A DNA stretch of 64,000 nucleotides from positions 215,045 through 279,044 of the forward strand of contig NZ_LNZB01000056.1 in NCBI RefSeq assembly GCF_001468085.1, written 5' to 3'. The number at the start of each line of letters is the position of its first letter. Positions within the stretch are counted from its first letter, which is position 1. The DNA comes from Legionella waltersii (GTDB lineage Bacteria > Pseudomonadota > Gammaproteobacteria > Legionellales > Legionellaceae). The notes beneath the pieces are model-generated. The model was not told the origin of the DNA. It was given only the letters and a program-made list of their open reading frames with translations, and made no database searches. Both the position numbers and the translations under genes were made by a program. Below are positions 55,279 through 64,000 of the stretch, in pieces.

Positions 55279-57144
55279 ATGAATAAATTTAAATTCTCTT
55301 CCCTTGTTTCAGGGGCTGTTATTTTTTCCATGTCAGCGCACGCAGCCAAGATAATCTACGTTGATGATAACAACTTAAATAACTATTTAACCGTTGGTAA
55401 AAACACACTGGCTGGAAAGAATGATGATTATCAGTTCAACTTATCAAATAGACTAGTATTGCCGAATGGCGTGGTGAAAAAGAAGTACAATTTATACTAC
55501 AAAGGTGTTCCAGTTTTTAACTCCATTTTGACCAGTTCTGAATTAAATAACGATCAGATGTCTTGGTATGGTCAAATGACAACGGATATCGAAGCAGATT
55601 TGAGCTTTACAAGTCCGGCTATAGATGAAATGACTGCTTTAGAAATCACTAAAGGTAAAGTACGGCTGAAAAAAAATGATTTCATTAAGAATGAGAAAGC
55701 TGAACTTTATATACACTTGGATGATAACAATAAAGCCGAATTAATCTATTTAGTTTCCTTTAATGTGGAAGGTTCCAATACACAACGCCCATTCTATATG
55801 GTTAATGCGCAAACAGGCAAAATTATTAGCTCATGGGATGGCTTAACAACACGAGATGCCGAAGGACCTGGTGGAAACCAGAAAGTTGGAAGTTATTATT
55901 ATGGACATGATTTTAGCTATCTGAATGTTTCCGACAGTTGTCAAATGACCAACGCGGATGTCGACACTTATGATATGCAAAATCAGACGATTGGAGGTAG
56001 CATTTATCGTTTTGCCTGTCCAGGAACTAGTAGTGAAAGAGCGGTAAACAATGGCAGACCAGCAAATGGTGCATATTCACCACTCAATGATGGTCATTAT
56101 TTCGCCAGCATGGTTCTTGACATGTATCGTAAATGGTATTCATTAAATCCACTCAATTCAAAATTTAAAGTTCGTGTCCATTACGGTAGAAACTACGAGA
56201 ATGCCTTTTGGGACGGTCAGCAAATGACTTTCGGAGATGGTGGAGTCAATTTGTATCCATTAACCTCTTTAGATATTATGGCTCATGAGGTAAGCCATGG
56301 GGTCACTGAATTTAATTCTGGGCTTGTTTATAAACGCCAATCTGGGGGAATTAATGAAGCATTCTCAGACATGGCGGGAGAAACAGCTGAAGATTATATG
56401 AACAAGCAAATTGGTAAGGAAAACGATTGGCTGTGCGGAGCCAGCATCATGAAAGCGCAGGGCGCATTGCGATATTTTATGAATCCAAGCCAAGATGGTG
56501 TATCAATAGACAATGCAAAAAATTACAACGATTCTATGGATGTCCACCATACTTCTGGAGTCTTTAATAAAGCATTTTATAATTTATCCATGACACCTAA
56601 CTGGGATATAAGAAAAGCCTTTGGTGTGTTTTTACTTGCGAATCAAATGTACTGGCAGAAAGAAGCAACGTTTAATAGCGCAGCCTGTGGTGTTGCTAGG
56701 GCAGCAGCAGATCTAGGGTATGAAGTGAACGACGTAATTGTTAGCTTTAAAGGCGTAGGTGTAGACGCTAATTGTAATGTGACAGATCCTCAATCTGATG
56801 ATGAAGTCGAGATAAGTAATGGTACAATAGTCAATGACATCAAAATAACAGCCGGCGATGAGCATCGCTATTTTATCAAAGTACCCGTACTCAATAGATA
56901 CCCATACACCTACGACCTGCTTTATATACAAGCATATAACAACCAAAATAATGCGAAAGCTAACGTGCAGTTGTATGTTCGTTATGAAAATGGAAGTATG
57001 AAAAAAGTCGATACAGTAAAAGACGCTAGTACTGGCAATGAATATTTTACTATCAAAAGGCCAGCTGCAGGAAATTACCATATTTTACTTAAAGGGGTTG
57101 CTGCTGGATCAGTAAACTTGAATGCATTTTATGGCAATTTGTAG
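55279..57144 (+). CDS. M4 zinc metalloprotease (ProA/Msp-like) with C-terminal PPC domain
   Basis: A 621-residue pre-pro-protease: signal peptide (LVSGAVIFSMSAHAA), propeptide with FTP-like and PepSY-like segments to about 205, then the thermolysin-fold catalytic domain. Zn ligands are His336 and His340 in HEVSHGVTE and Glu360 in GGINEAFSDMAGE; VHHTSGVFNKAFY carries the proton donor. Residues about 515-621 add a beta-sandwich pre-peptidase C-terminal (PPC) domain (ITAGDEHRYFIKVPV, GNYHILLKGV). L. pneumophila ProA is about 543 residues and lacks this tail, so this is a related but longer protease. Confidence 0.9.
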   Translation: MNKFKFSSLVSGAVIFSMSAHAAKIIYVDDNNLNNYLTVGKNTLAGKNDDYQFNLSNRLVLPNGVVKKKYNLYYKGVPVFNSILTSSELNNDQMSWYGQMTTDIEADLSFTSPAIDEMTALEITKGKVRLKKNDFIKNEKAELYIHLDDNNKAELIYLVSFNVEGSNTQRPFYMVNAQTGKIISSWDGLTTRDAEGPGGNQKVGSYYYGHDFSYLNVSDSCQMTNADVDTYDMQNQTIGGSIYRFACPGTSSERAVNNGRPANGAYSPLNDGHYFASMVLDMYRKWYSLNPLNSKFKVRVHYGRNYENAFWDGQQMTFGDGGVNLYPLTSLDIMAHEVSHGVTEFNSGLVYKRQSGGINEAFSDMAGETAEDYMNKQIGKENDWLCGASIMKAQGALRYFMNPSQDGVSIDNAKNYNDSMDVHHTSGVFNKAFYNLSMTPNWDIRKAFGVFLLANQMYWQKEATFNSAACGVARAAADLGYEVNDVIVSFKGVGVDANCNVTDPQSDDEVEISNGTIVNDIKITAGDEHRYFIKVPVLNRYPYTYDLLYIQAYNNQNNAKANVQLYVRYENGSMKKVDTVKDASTGNEYFTIKRPAAGNYHILLKGVAAGSVNLNAFYGNL

Positions 57145-57203
57145 TAATTAGTTTGTAAGGTACAGATCCGATTGTAATACTACCTAAGGTAAGCTCCAAA
57201 TGT

Positions 57204-57235
57204 AGGATTGCTCATTGGTTTTAATGACCAATCCT
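57204..57235 (+). terminator. Possible terminator after the metalloprotease gene
   Basis: AGGATTG (57,204-57,210) pairs with CAATCCT (57,229-57,235), with an inner TTGGT/ACCAA pair, followed by TATTTG. Moderate stem, weak T-run. Confidence 0.5.
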
Positions 57236-57377
57236 TATTTGAACATCTATTCACCATGTGCTTGTTTCAAGTATGCATATCCTCTGTATTTCTTATCATA
57301 AACAGCCCATTCAGAGTTGATAAGTTCGACATTTTTGAACTTATGACTCAATTGCTTTTTAATTGAGGTTATTAGCA

Positions 57378-58088
57378 ATGCATATCATTAAAAAACAGAT
57401 GTCTGAAGTAAAGACAATCGAAGAGTTAAATTCATTACTAAAAAATTATTTTGCAAGCATAAATATAAAAAGTTTTGCTTTCACTTATTACAATCAACAC
57501 ACTAAAACGGGCAGTAAATTAGTGTATGACTGGGCAACTACTGCACTAGAAGCTTGGCATAATTTTTATTTGCAAGAGGGTTATGCTGATATAGACAGGA
57601 TACTCGAGTCTACAGAGCAATCTCTTTTGCCTGTTTTTTGGGATGTCAAAGAGCAACTGCGTTTGGCAACAAACAAAAGAGTGCAACGTTTTAAACAAGA
57701 ATCCATTAATTTTGGTTTGGACAAAGGGCTATGCATTCCTTTACATGGACCTAAAGGTGAGTTTGTCATTTTAGTTCTTCATCAACGCATCAATGAAAGT
57801 GGACTAACAAATTGGGAGGATCATTTAGATACTTGGCTAGGCCTTTTACATACGTATTTTCATTTCCTAAGATTACTGTTGCAAGAGAAAATGATAGGAG
57901 AAATCCCGCTTACTAAAAGAGAGCAGGAATGTTTAAGATTAACCGCTGAAGGATTTCGCTTAGAACTGATAGCAAAATCATTAAAGATTAGTAAACGTAC
58001 TGTTAATTTTCACCTACAAAATGCCAATAAGAAGCTGGGTGTTTCGAATAAATATTTAGCCATCATGTCCTTGAACACAAAAGCATGA
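57378..58088 (+). CDS. LuxR family transcriptional regulator
   Basis: A 236-residue regulator. I take the ATG at 57,378, with GAGG 9 bases upstream, over the TTG at 57,363. The N-terminal sensor domain (EAWHNFYLQEGYADIDRIL, NFGLDKGLCIPLHGPKGEF) is autoinducer-domain-like, and the C-terminal LuxR helix-turn-helix is LTKREQECLRLTAEGFRLELIA, SKRTVNFHLQNANKKLGV. No LuxI is nearby, so it is an orphan. It lies 233 bases after the protease and could control the secreted-enzyme genes. Confidence 0.85.
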   Translation: MHIIKKQMSEVKTIEELNSLLKNYFASINIKSFAFTYYNQHTKTGSKLVYDWATTALEAWHNFYLQEGYADIDRILESTEQSLLPVFWDVKEQLRLATNKRVQRFKQESINFGLDKGLCIPLHGPKGEFVILVLHQRINESGLTNWEDHLDTWLGLLHTYFHFLRLLLQEKMIGEIPLTKREQECLRLTAEGFRLELIAKSLKISKRTVNFHLQNANKKLGVSNKYLAIMSLNTKA

Positions 58089-58721
58089 TTAGTAGGGTTT
58101 TTTCTCAACTTTATTAGTCCAGTAAATAATCAAAGGAGTGATTAATACAGTGGGTCCTAACCATAATACAATGGGTGGGTTGAATGAAACATTTGTCACT
58201 AAAAATGCAGTATAGGCTGCAATAGTCCCTCCTAACATAGCCGCCAAATGCCGGCTAATTCGAATAGGATAAGGAAGCGAGCCTTTAGAAAATAATCTGA
58301 AATCGTTCAGGCTAAAGCTTGCTCCCAGAAGTCCAAAAACAATCAACACTTGGCCGTGAAAGTTCTTAATATCGTATAGCAAAAAACCAGTAAGAATCAT
58401 TGAAATTGAAGCCAGAATCATGATCAGGCTAACACACCAATCAGTTTTAGATGGTTTTTGATCACGACGCCGTGCATACCTTAATCCGCTATAGGCCAAA
58501 TAGTAGCTGAATACAGCAATTAAGAATAAAAATAAATTGGATTTAATAATAGCCATAGGAATTGCAGTTAGAAGAATTCCAGTCATACCATAGAAAAAAT
58601 AGCGCCCGTATTTTCTATGCTGTTGACCACCCTTTTTCGTAGCAATAGCAGCTAAGGAACAGGACATACTGACACTGCCACATAAAATATGAATTAGTAA
58701 CAGGCCATAAAATATCTGCAT
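58089..58721 (-). CDS. DUF2306-like membrane protein
   Basis: A 210-residue protein with about seven hydrophobic segments (LLLIHILCGSVSMSCSLAAI, YLAYSGLRYARRRD, WLGPTVLITPLIIYWTN). The His-containing first segment followed by RKYGRYFFYGM is typical of DUF2306-type predicted membrane proteins. Function unknown. It is 6 bases after the DUF1460 gene on the same strand and ends one base from the convergent luxR. Confidence 0.65.
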   Translation of the reverse strand: MQIFYGLLLIHILCGSVSMSCSLAAIATKKGGQQHRKYGRYFFYGMTGILLTAIPMAIIKSNLFLFLIAVFSYYLAYSGLRYARRRDQKPSKTDWCVSLIMILASISMILTGFLLYDIKNFHGQVLIVFGLLGASFSLNDFRLFSKGSLPYPIRISRHLAAMLGGTIAAYTAFLVTNVSFNPPIVLWLGPTVLITPLIIYWTNKVEKKPY

Positions 58722-58727
58722 GGATTC

Positions 58728-59732
58728 TCACTCATTGATAAATTGCACACAGGAGTTTGCGGTGGGCTTTGTGGGCACTACCACTTGAATATTAATCCCT
58801 TTAATGGTCGGACTCTTACGAGCATCATTCAAGTAATCAATTAAAGGAGTATCGACAACCTGACCATATTGTGAAGATGCTTGCCTAAAATACAGGACAT
58901 TGTTGAACCAAATAGCAAAACCCAAGTGAGATATGTCTAAATTGGTGCCTATTTGCTCGTGTAGGTTCCAGTTTGGTCTTACAATTTCAATAATTGCTCC
59001 ATTGGGAATTTGTGAAAAGAGTTTTTTATTGGCTTTCCCATTCTCAAATAAAACAGTCAATGGTATGTACGGTAAATTGGATGGAACGATATCTAATTTT
59101 TTTCCTTTATCTTTTAGCTCAGACAATCGATTATTTGTCTCTTGATCACTTGGGTTTTGCAGACGAATGGTGTCTGTGCTTTTAAAATCATACCAGCCTG
59201 GTTTATTAATTAAAGCGTAGGCATTTAATGCAACAGGGTGGTTTTGGTTGTCTTTAATATTCAGAGTAATGTCTTTAAGGACACCCCTGTTTTGATTGTT
59301 TTTATTCCAATCGATGGACGTAAAATGGTTTCGTTGAATATAAGTTATTTTACCATCCTTATACCGCGTATACCTTAAGCATTCTTTGAATGCATCCATG
59401 GAATTAGCTAAGGCTAAAGACAACACAGTATTCACGTAAGTATCACAGTCAAAGGCATCTACTCTATAACGAGGGAACTGATCGTATCGGGCCTTAGGTC
59501 CTTCTCCTAATGAGCCAAGGACATATGGGGTGCCTTTGAAGTGTCCGCTGATCCAACTAATCCTATCTGTCATAGAACTGTTCGGCATTGTACTGAGGGT
59601 GTGATATAGTTCCTGGATAGATTTATCAGCCTCGGCTTCTATTTTTGCTGAATCAAAAGCAAAGCTCGGCGAGCTGGAAATTAAACATCCACAAAGTAGT
59701 GAAAATGTTAATAAGGTATGTGCAAATTTCAT
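58728..59732 (-). CDS. DUF1460 exported cell-wall amidase-like protein
   Basis: A 334-residue protein with signal peptide (LLTFSLLCGCLISSSPSFAF). The DUF1460 core, a papain-like N-acetylmuramoyl-L-alanine amidase fold, is clear: ISGHFKGTPYVLGSLGEGP, VDAFDCDTYVNTVL (catalytic Cys), RNHFTSIDWNKNN and the late HLGFAIWFNNVLYFRQASS (His). Likely periplasmic or secreted, acting on peptidoglycan fragments. Upstream of the DUF2306 gene and divergent from spmA. Confidence 0.82.
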   Translation of the reverse strand: MKFAHTLLTFSLLCGCLISSSPSFAFDSAKIEAEADKSIQELYHTLSTMPNSSMTDRISWISGHFKGTPYVLGSLGEGPKARYDQFPRYRVDAFDCDTYVNTVLSLALANSMDAFKECLRYTRYKDGKITYIQRNHFTSIDWNKNNQNRGVLKDITLNIKDNQNHPVALNAYALINKPGWYDFKSTDTIRLQNPSDQETNNRLSELKDKGKKLDIVPSNLPYIPLTVLFENGKANKKLFSQIPNGAIIEIVRPNWNLHEQIGTNLDISHLGFAIWFNNVLYFRQASSQYGQVVDTPLIDYLNDARKSPTIKGINIQVVVPTKPTANSCVQFINE

Positions 59733-59800
59733 AGGCCTGAATTAGTAGGGTGTTTTAAAATTGCATACATTTTAACCTTTAGATGGGCTTGGAGGCAAGA

Positions 59801-60406
59801 ATGCTAAATATCATTTGGTTAGGGATGATACTTATTTCAGTCCTAGTAGGTTTTATAGAAGGGCGTCTAGATGAAGTGGTAAAAGCCGTCACAGATTCGG
59901 CAAAATTGGGATTTGAGTTGGCATTAGGTCTAGCCGGTATGATGACTTTGTGGTTAGGCATCATGTCCATTGCCTCTGAATCTGGGTTGGTTGCCATTTT
60001 GGGCAGAGTTCTTAGACCAATTCTTCGGCGATTATTCCCAGATATTCCTGCGGAACACCCGGCTATGGGGGCTATGGTCATGAATATTGCAGCCAACATG
60101 CTTGGATTAGCAAATGCCGCTACACCCTTTGGTTTACAAGCCATGAAAGAGCTCCAGAGCTTAAATCAACATGTTAAAATCGCTACCAATTCGATGTGTA
60201 CATTCCTAGCTATAAATACTTCGAGTGTACAACTTATTCCAGCAACTGCGATCGCTTTTCTTGCTGCTAACGGAAGTACTAATCCAAGTAGCGTAATTGT
60301 TAGTTCACTGATTGCAACAATTGTTTCTACAGCAGTAGCTATCATTGCCGTAAAACAATTGGCCAAATTACCTAGTTTTAAAGTCGAAGGGACAAAAAGT
60401 TTATGA
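59801..60406 (+). CDS. SpmA-like nucleoside-recognition (Gate) domain membrane protein
   Basis: A 201-residue membrane protein. The ATG at 59,801 has GGAGG just upstream; the ATG at 59,783 does not. The features VKAVTDSAKLGFELALGLAGMMTLWLG, NMLGLANAATPFG and NTSSVQLIPATAIAF are those of spore maturation protein A-type Gate domain proteins, which occur widely outside spore formers. It is likely a transport or membrane-remodelling component with the next gene. Confidence 0.82.
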   Translation: MLNIIWLGMILISVLVGFIEGRLDEVVKAVTDSAKLGFELALGLAGMMTLWLGIMSIASESGLVAILGRVLRPILRRLFPDIPAEHPAMGAMVMNIAANMLGLANAATPFGLQAMKELQSLNQHVKIATNSMCTFLAINTSSVQLIPATAIAFLAANGSTNPSSVIVSSLIATIVSTAVAIIAVKQLAKLPSFKVEGTKSL

Positions 60407-60942
60407 GTGGATTTGCTAACCAATTATCAAATGGGATTTTTTTGCTGTTTATTGTCGGTATTCCATTGTATGCAACAATCAAAAAAATCAATGTATTTGA
60501 TGCATTTATTGTTGGGGCTAAACAAGGATTTGAAACAAGTGTTAACTTGATTCCTTATTTGGTTGCAATGATGGTAGCCATCGGCATGTTAAGAGCTTCT
60601 GGATTTTTTACATTGATGAGTGATTTATTAGCTCCTGCTTTGTCATTTATAGGAATGCCTAGTGAGTTGTTGCCGCTTGCATTAGTAAGGCCTTTTTCTG
60701 GAAGTGCTTCCACCGGGATTATGGCCGAATTGATTCATAAGTTTGGAGGTGATTCCCTTATTTCTAAAACAGCAGCAACCATGATGGGAAGCACTGAAAC
60801 GACTTTCTATGTGATTGCTGTTTATTTTGGATCTATAGGTATAAGGCGGACAAGGCATGCTATTCCAGCTGGGTTGCTGGCTGATTTAGCAGGTATCATT
60901 GCTGCCGTAATCGTTTGTCGCTATTTATTTATCCAATCCTAG
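60403..60942 (+). CDS. SpmB-like nucleoside-recognition (Gate) domain membrane protein
   Basis: A 179-residue partner of the preceding gene; the start overlaps its stop by 4 bases (ATGA). It has FDAFIVGAKQGFETSVNLIPYLVAMMVAIGMLR and the RPFSGSASTGIMAEL, MMGSTETTFYVIAVYFG signature of SpmB. The 3' end overlaps the convergent M23 peptidase gene by 14 bases. Confidence 0.82.
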   Translation: MSGFANQLSNGIFLLFIVGIPLYATIKKINVFDAFIVGAKQGFETSVNLIPYLVAMMVAIGMLRASGFFTLMSDLLAPALSFIGMPSELLPLALVRPFSGSASTGIMAELIHKFGGDSLISKTAATMMGSTETTFYVIAVYFGSIGIRRTRHAIPAGLLADLAGIIAAVIVCRYLFIQS

Positions 60943-62380
60943 GCTTTTTCTTGCCTTTGCTTGCCAATTGAGCCGATTCATACAATTTCAATTGGGCGAT
61001 CAGTTTGCCAGCTTTCGCTTTAAACCCAGCCAATTCTCTTGCTGGAACGGGCGATGCTGTTGGTAGAGGGATTGTGGTTGGGTTTTTAGGTTGGTTATGC
61101 ACATGCAGCTCATAGTGACAATGAGGTCCTGTTGCAAGCCCTGTCTGGCCTACATAACCAATCACTTGACCACGTTTAACTCGGCTCCCTTTGTACAAGC
61201 CTTTTTGAAACTTCAGCATGTGTCCATATACGGTGCTGTAGGTTTTATCGTGCTGAATTTTAATCATATTTCCATAGCCATTATGCCTATCTATGATGGT
61301 TATCACTCCATCTCCAGTTGCACGTATAGGGGTACCAATTCGCGCAGCTAAATCAATTCCTTTATGTGCTCTTCGATAATGAAGAATCGGATGATATCTG
61401 GATATGGTAAATGTTGAACTGATATGGCTAAATTTAATCGGATAACGGTTAAATGCTTTTTTAAAGCTATTTCCTTTGGGAGTATAGTAGTCTACTTCTC
61501 CTCGGGCATTTTTGTGTCGAATAGCCTGATAAGTTTTGCCTTTATTGGTATAAGAAACTGCAACAATATCACCTATCCCTACACGCTTATTTTCAACATA
61601 AAAAGCATCATAGATTATCGAGAATTGATCTCCGGATCTTAGTGAGTGAGAAAAATCAATTTCCTTATTGAATATAAGTACCATTTGTCGAATAAGTTTT
61701 GATGGGATATTTAGTCTTTGTGAAGTGCTGTATAAAGAGCCCTTTACTGTTGCTGTAAGATAAAGGTTCTGTGTCGTGGTTTTTTTAGAGTCCATGCGGG
61801 TTTTGTACTTATTACCAACTCTGTAGATTGTTAGGGTCTTAACAAAATCAACAGGAATAACCAACTTTTCTAGTCTGTTTTTGTTGATTAAAAATTGCAG
61901 TTTTTGAGAGGGTTTTATTCTAGATAGTACCTTAGCATGGGGATTCTTATTCACAACAGCATGTAAATTTTGAGCACTTAAACCCAAGCGTTTGAATATA
62001 GCTGCCATTGAATCCCCCGAGCGAGGCGTAATGGTTTGCCATTCATTGTCTTTAACAAGCTTTGGAGCTTCTTTAACAATTGGATTTGTTTCTTTAAGTG
62101 TATTTGTATCTTTCGATGAGGCCAGTTGCTCTCTATTTATTTCACGGGTGTCTTCTTCAGCAGACTCATCAGCAAATTCTTCTTCATCACTGCTTGAGTA
62201 TTCTTCTTCATCACTTGGATCTGAGGACTCTGTTTCTTGATGCTCAGTAATTTGGTTGTATTTTGAAAAATGACTTTCTAAATAATAGGGCAAAGAAAAA
62301 GCAACAATTAGCGCAATAATAAACACTATCTTTGAAGGCTTACCAGTTTTTCTTTTTATATTTTTTGGTCGTTTATCCAT
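60929..62380 (-). CDS. M23 peptidase with OapA/LysM-like domain (MepM-like murein endopeptidase)
   Basis: A 483-residue cell-envelope protein, anchored by one N-terminal segment (IVFIIALIVAFSLPYYLESHF). I take the ATG at 62,380. An acidic Ser/Glu-rich linker (DPSDEEEYSSSDEEEF) follows, then an OapA/LysM-like domain (ITPRSGDSMAAIFKRLGLSA) near 120-190, and the M23 metallopeptidase domain with HKGIDLAARIGTP (His, Asp) and GPHCHYELHV (HxH). It cuts cross-linked peptidoglycan to allow wall growth. Confidence 0.9.
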   Translation of the reverse strand: MDKRPKNIKRKTGKPSKIVFIIALIVAFSLPYYLESHFSKYNQITEHQETESSDPSDEEEYSSSDEEEFADESAEEDTREINREQLASSKDTNTLKETNPIVKEAPKLVKDNEWQTITPRSGDSMAAIFKRLGLSAQNLHAVVNKNPHAKVLSRIKPSQKLQFLINKNRLEKLVIPVDFVKTLTIYRVGNKYKTRMDSKKTTTQNLYLTATVKGSLYSTSQRLNIPSKLIRQMVLIFNKEIDFSHSLRSGDQFSIIYDAFYVENKRVGIGDIVAVSYTNKGKTYQAIRHKNARGEVDYYTPKGNSFKKAFNRYPIKFSHISSTFTISRYHPILHYRRAHKGIDLAARIGTPIRATGDGVITIIDRHNGYGNMIKIQHDKTYSTVYGHMLKFQKGLYKGSRVKRGQVIGYVGQTGLATGPHCHYELHVHNQPKNPTTIPLPTASPVPARELAGFKAKAGKLIAQLKLYESAQLASKGKKKPRIG

Positions 62381-62636
62381 TCTTTGCCTATGTAGCGGTC
62401 TTCCCAAAAAGGCGAATATATAATCTCGTTCATTATAATCACCCTCAATATTTGGAAGGGACTGCTATTATAAAGTCAATTAATTCGACTTTAAATTGGG
62501 TATTTTGTAATATTTTATGTAATTTAGCGTAATAAGTTATCTTATAAATGTCATTTGGTATAGCAGGAATTTGCTAACCGGGCTAAGATACTAGCTGTTA
62601 GAAGATAGGTCAATCATTTAGATAGGTTTTAATCAC

Positions 62637-63842
62637 ATGATAGTTCAAGATTCAGCTTACATAGAATTAATTCGTGGATGCGATGAAGTGCTTCCATCCC
62701 CTGAGTTAGAGAGAAAATTGGAAAAGAAAGGTTCATTAAAAATTAAGGCTGGATTTGATCCTACTGCCCCTGATTTGCATCTTGGACATACTGTTTTATT
62801 AAACAAGTTGCGACAATTTCAACAATTGGGACATGAAGTTATCTTTTTAATTGGTGATTTTACAGCGATGATAGGCGATCCTACTGGTAAAAATGTGACA
62901 AGAATGCCATTAAGTGAAGAAACCGTTCTTGAAAACGCTAAAACCTATCAGCATCAAGTGTTTAAAATTCTAGATCCAGATAAGACAACGGTAGCTTTTA
63001 ACTCACAGTGGTTAGCTAAATTTAATGCAGTAGATTTAATTCGTTTAGCTGCAACACACACTGTGGCGCGAATGTTGGAACGAGACGATTTTAATAAACG
63101 TTATACTTCCGGTCAGCCAATCGCTATTCATGAATTTCTATATCCATTATTGCAAGGTTATGATTCAGTTGCATTAAAAGCAGATGTTGAACTAGGTGGG
63201 ACTGACCAAAAATTTAATTTACTGATGGGTAGAGAACTACAAAAACATTATGGTTTTGAGCCTCAAGTGGTGATGATGCTACCTTTAATTGAAGGTTTAG
63301 ACGGAGTGAAAAAAATGTCTAAATCACTCAATAACTATATTGGTATTACAGAGACTCCTGACCAAATGTTTGGTAAATTGATGTCTGTTTCAGATGAGCT
63401 AATGTGGAGATACATTGATTTATTGAGTTTTAAAACAGGCGCTGAAATTCAAAAACTAAAGCAATCAGCCGCTGAGGGAGCAAACCCTAGAGACATTAAA
63501 ATTGATTTTGCTAAAGAAATAGTAGCTCGATTTCATGATCAAGCTCAAGCCGAACATGCCCATAAAGAATTCATCGAGAGGTTCCAAAAAGGAATTATCC
63601 CAGAAGATTTAGAGGAGATAGAGCTAAACCTAGTGGAGCCGATTGGATTAGCTCAATTATTAAAACAGATTCATTTAACGGCAAGTACCTCTGAATCAAT
63701 GAGGATGGTTAAGCAAGGTGCAGTTAAAGTAAACGGGAATAAGATAGATGATCCTTCCATAACTTTACCTTCTGGAAACAGTTATATCATTCAGGTTGGT
63801 AAAAGAAGGATTGCTAAGTTGGCAATTAAAAAAGCACAGTGA
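62637..63842 (+). CDS. tyrS: Tyrosyl-tRNA synthetase
   Basis: A 401-residue class I aminoacyl-tRNA synthetase. The HIGH motif is HLGH in [20 protein letters not shown] is in [12 protein letters not shown], and a C-terminal S4 RNA-binding domain is present ([17 protein letters not shown]). It is of the shorter TyrZ-like branch. The ATG at 62,637 has no strong ribosome site. A probable rRNA promoter follows 28 bases after the stop. Confidence 0.95.
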   Translation: MIVQDSAYIELIRGCDEVLPSPELERKLEKKGSLKIKAGFDPTAPDLHLGHTVLLNKLRQFQQLGHEVIFLIGDFTAMIGDPTGKNVTRMPLSEETVLENAKTYQHQVFKILDPDKTTVAFNSQWLAKFNAVDLIRLAATHTVARMLERDDFNKRYTSGQPIAIHEFLYPLLQGYDSVALKADVELGGTDQKFNLLMGRELQKHYGFEPQVVMMLPLIEGLDGVKKMSKSLNNYIGITETPDQMFGKLMSVSDELMWRYIDLLSFKTGAEIQKLKQSAAEGANPRDIKIDFAKEIVARFHDQAQAEHAHKEFIERFQKGIIPEDLEEIELNLVEPIGLAQLLKQIHLTASTSESMRMVKQGAVKVNGNKIDDPSITLPSGNSYIIQVGKRRIAKLAIKKAQ

Positions 63843-63898
63843 AATAATTTTAAAAAAAGACAAAAATGATTTGACAAAACAATCGAAATCAGTAGAAT
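63841..63898 (+). promoter_or_regulatory. Strong sigma-70 promoter, probably of an rRNA operon
   Basis: TTGACA (63,871-63,876) is a perfect -35, and TAGAAT (63,893-63,898) lies 16 bases later as -10. The 30 bases before the -35 are a run of A/T, like an UP element. The region after it (63,899-64,000) has no ORF and contains GACAAACTGTGTGGGCACTTT, a pre-16S leader-like stretch. I infer that a ribosomal RNA operon begins just to the right of the window. Confidence 0.7.
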
Positions 63899-64000
63899 AC
63901 ACAACACGCCAAAGGGCAAGAGTTCATTAAGAAGAGAGAAGACAAACTGTGTGGGCACTTTGATGAGAATGAGTGCTTGAGACGTATAGAAGTAGAAGAA

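Noticed and set aside
59801..60942. Evidence for sporulation from SpmA/SpmB
   Set aside because: These Gate-domain proteins are common in non-sporulating bacteria and everything else in the window is Gram-negative.
1..64000. CRISPR array
   Set aside because: No series of regularly spaced identical repeats was seen and no cas-like gene is present.

Overview
The window looks like a Legionella chromosome. The base composition is low in G+C. The gene order sdhCDAB-sucABCD-pdxH, a LetE-like gene, fis, prs, lolB, coaD, mutM and a polyhydroxybutyrate cluster matches what I recall of L. pneumophila, and a ProA-type zinc metalloprotease is present. The isoprenoid gene ispE is absent from its usual gammaproteobacterial place between lolB and prs, which fits the mevalonate pathway used by Legionella. 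I cannot name the species.

Region 1 (1 to about 19,128) is a mobile island. Its left part is an IncP (RP4)-type relaxosome: a broken-off primase gene, then traI with a traH-like gene nested inside it in another frame, traJ, an oriT with a recognisable RP4-type nic site, and traK, traL and traM. No coupling protein, TraF-type peptidase or type IV secretion gene is visible, so as seen this is a mobilizable rather than self-transmissible element. The cargo is two-layered defence: a complete type I restriction-modification operon (hsdM-hsdS-hsdR) and a complete Hachiman system (hamA nuclease, hamB helicase). Between them lie a LuxR-like sensor that has lost its DNA-binding domain, a divergent transporter with a small DUF4286 gene, and an AlpA/excisionase-like regulator. 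The island stops at the 3' end of a tRNA-Pro(CGG) gene, the usual kind of integration target.

Region 2 (about 19,200 to 50,740) is core chromosome. Just past the tRNA is a 110-bp MITE-like element with a 5-bp target duplication. Then come an EAL-HDOD signalling protein and the TCA-cycle cluster: succinate dehydrogenase (sdhCDAB), 2-oxoglutarate dehydrogenase (sucAB) and succinyl-CoA synthetase (sucCD), four consecutive protein machines for 2-oxoglutarate to fumarate. Housekeeping genes follow (pdxH, fis, prs, tRNA-Gln, lolB, coaD, ggt, plsC, mutM, a fatty-acid desaturase), mixed with Legionella-type proteins of unknown function. The block ends with a storage-polymer module: two tandem acetoacetyl-CoA reductases, the regulator phaR and a phasin.

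Region 3 (about 50,900 to 59,750) is rich in exported enzymes: a GH64-like beta-1,3-glucanase, a histidine phosphatase, a DNase-I-fold hydrolase, an M4 metalloprotease with an extra C-terminal PPC domain, and a DUF1460 cell-wall amidase-like protein, along with a full-length LuxR regulator and a frameshifted gene. This looks like a set of secreted degradative enzymes. Region 4 (59,800 to 64,000) holds spmA-spmB, an M23 cell-wall peptidase, tyrS and, at the right edge, a strong sigma-70 promoter with an A/T-rich upstream region and a leader that look like the start of a ribosomal RNA operon.
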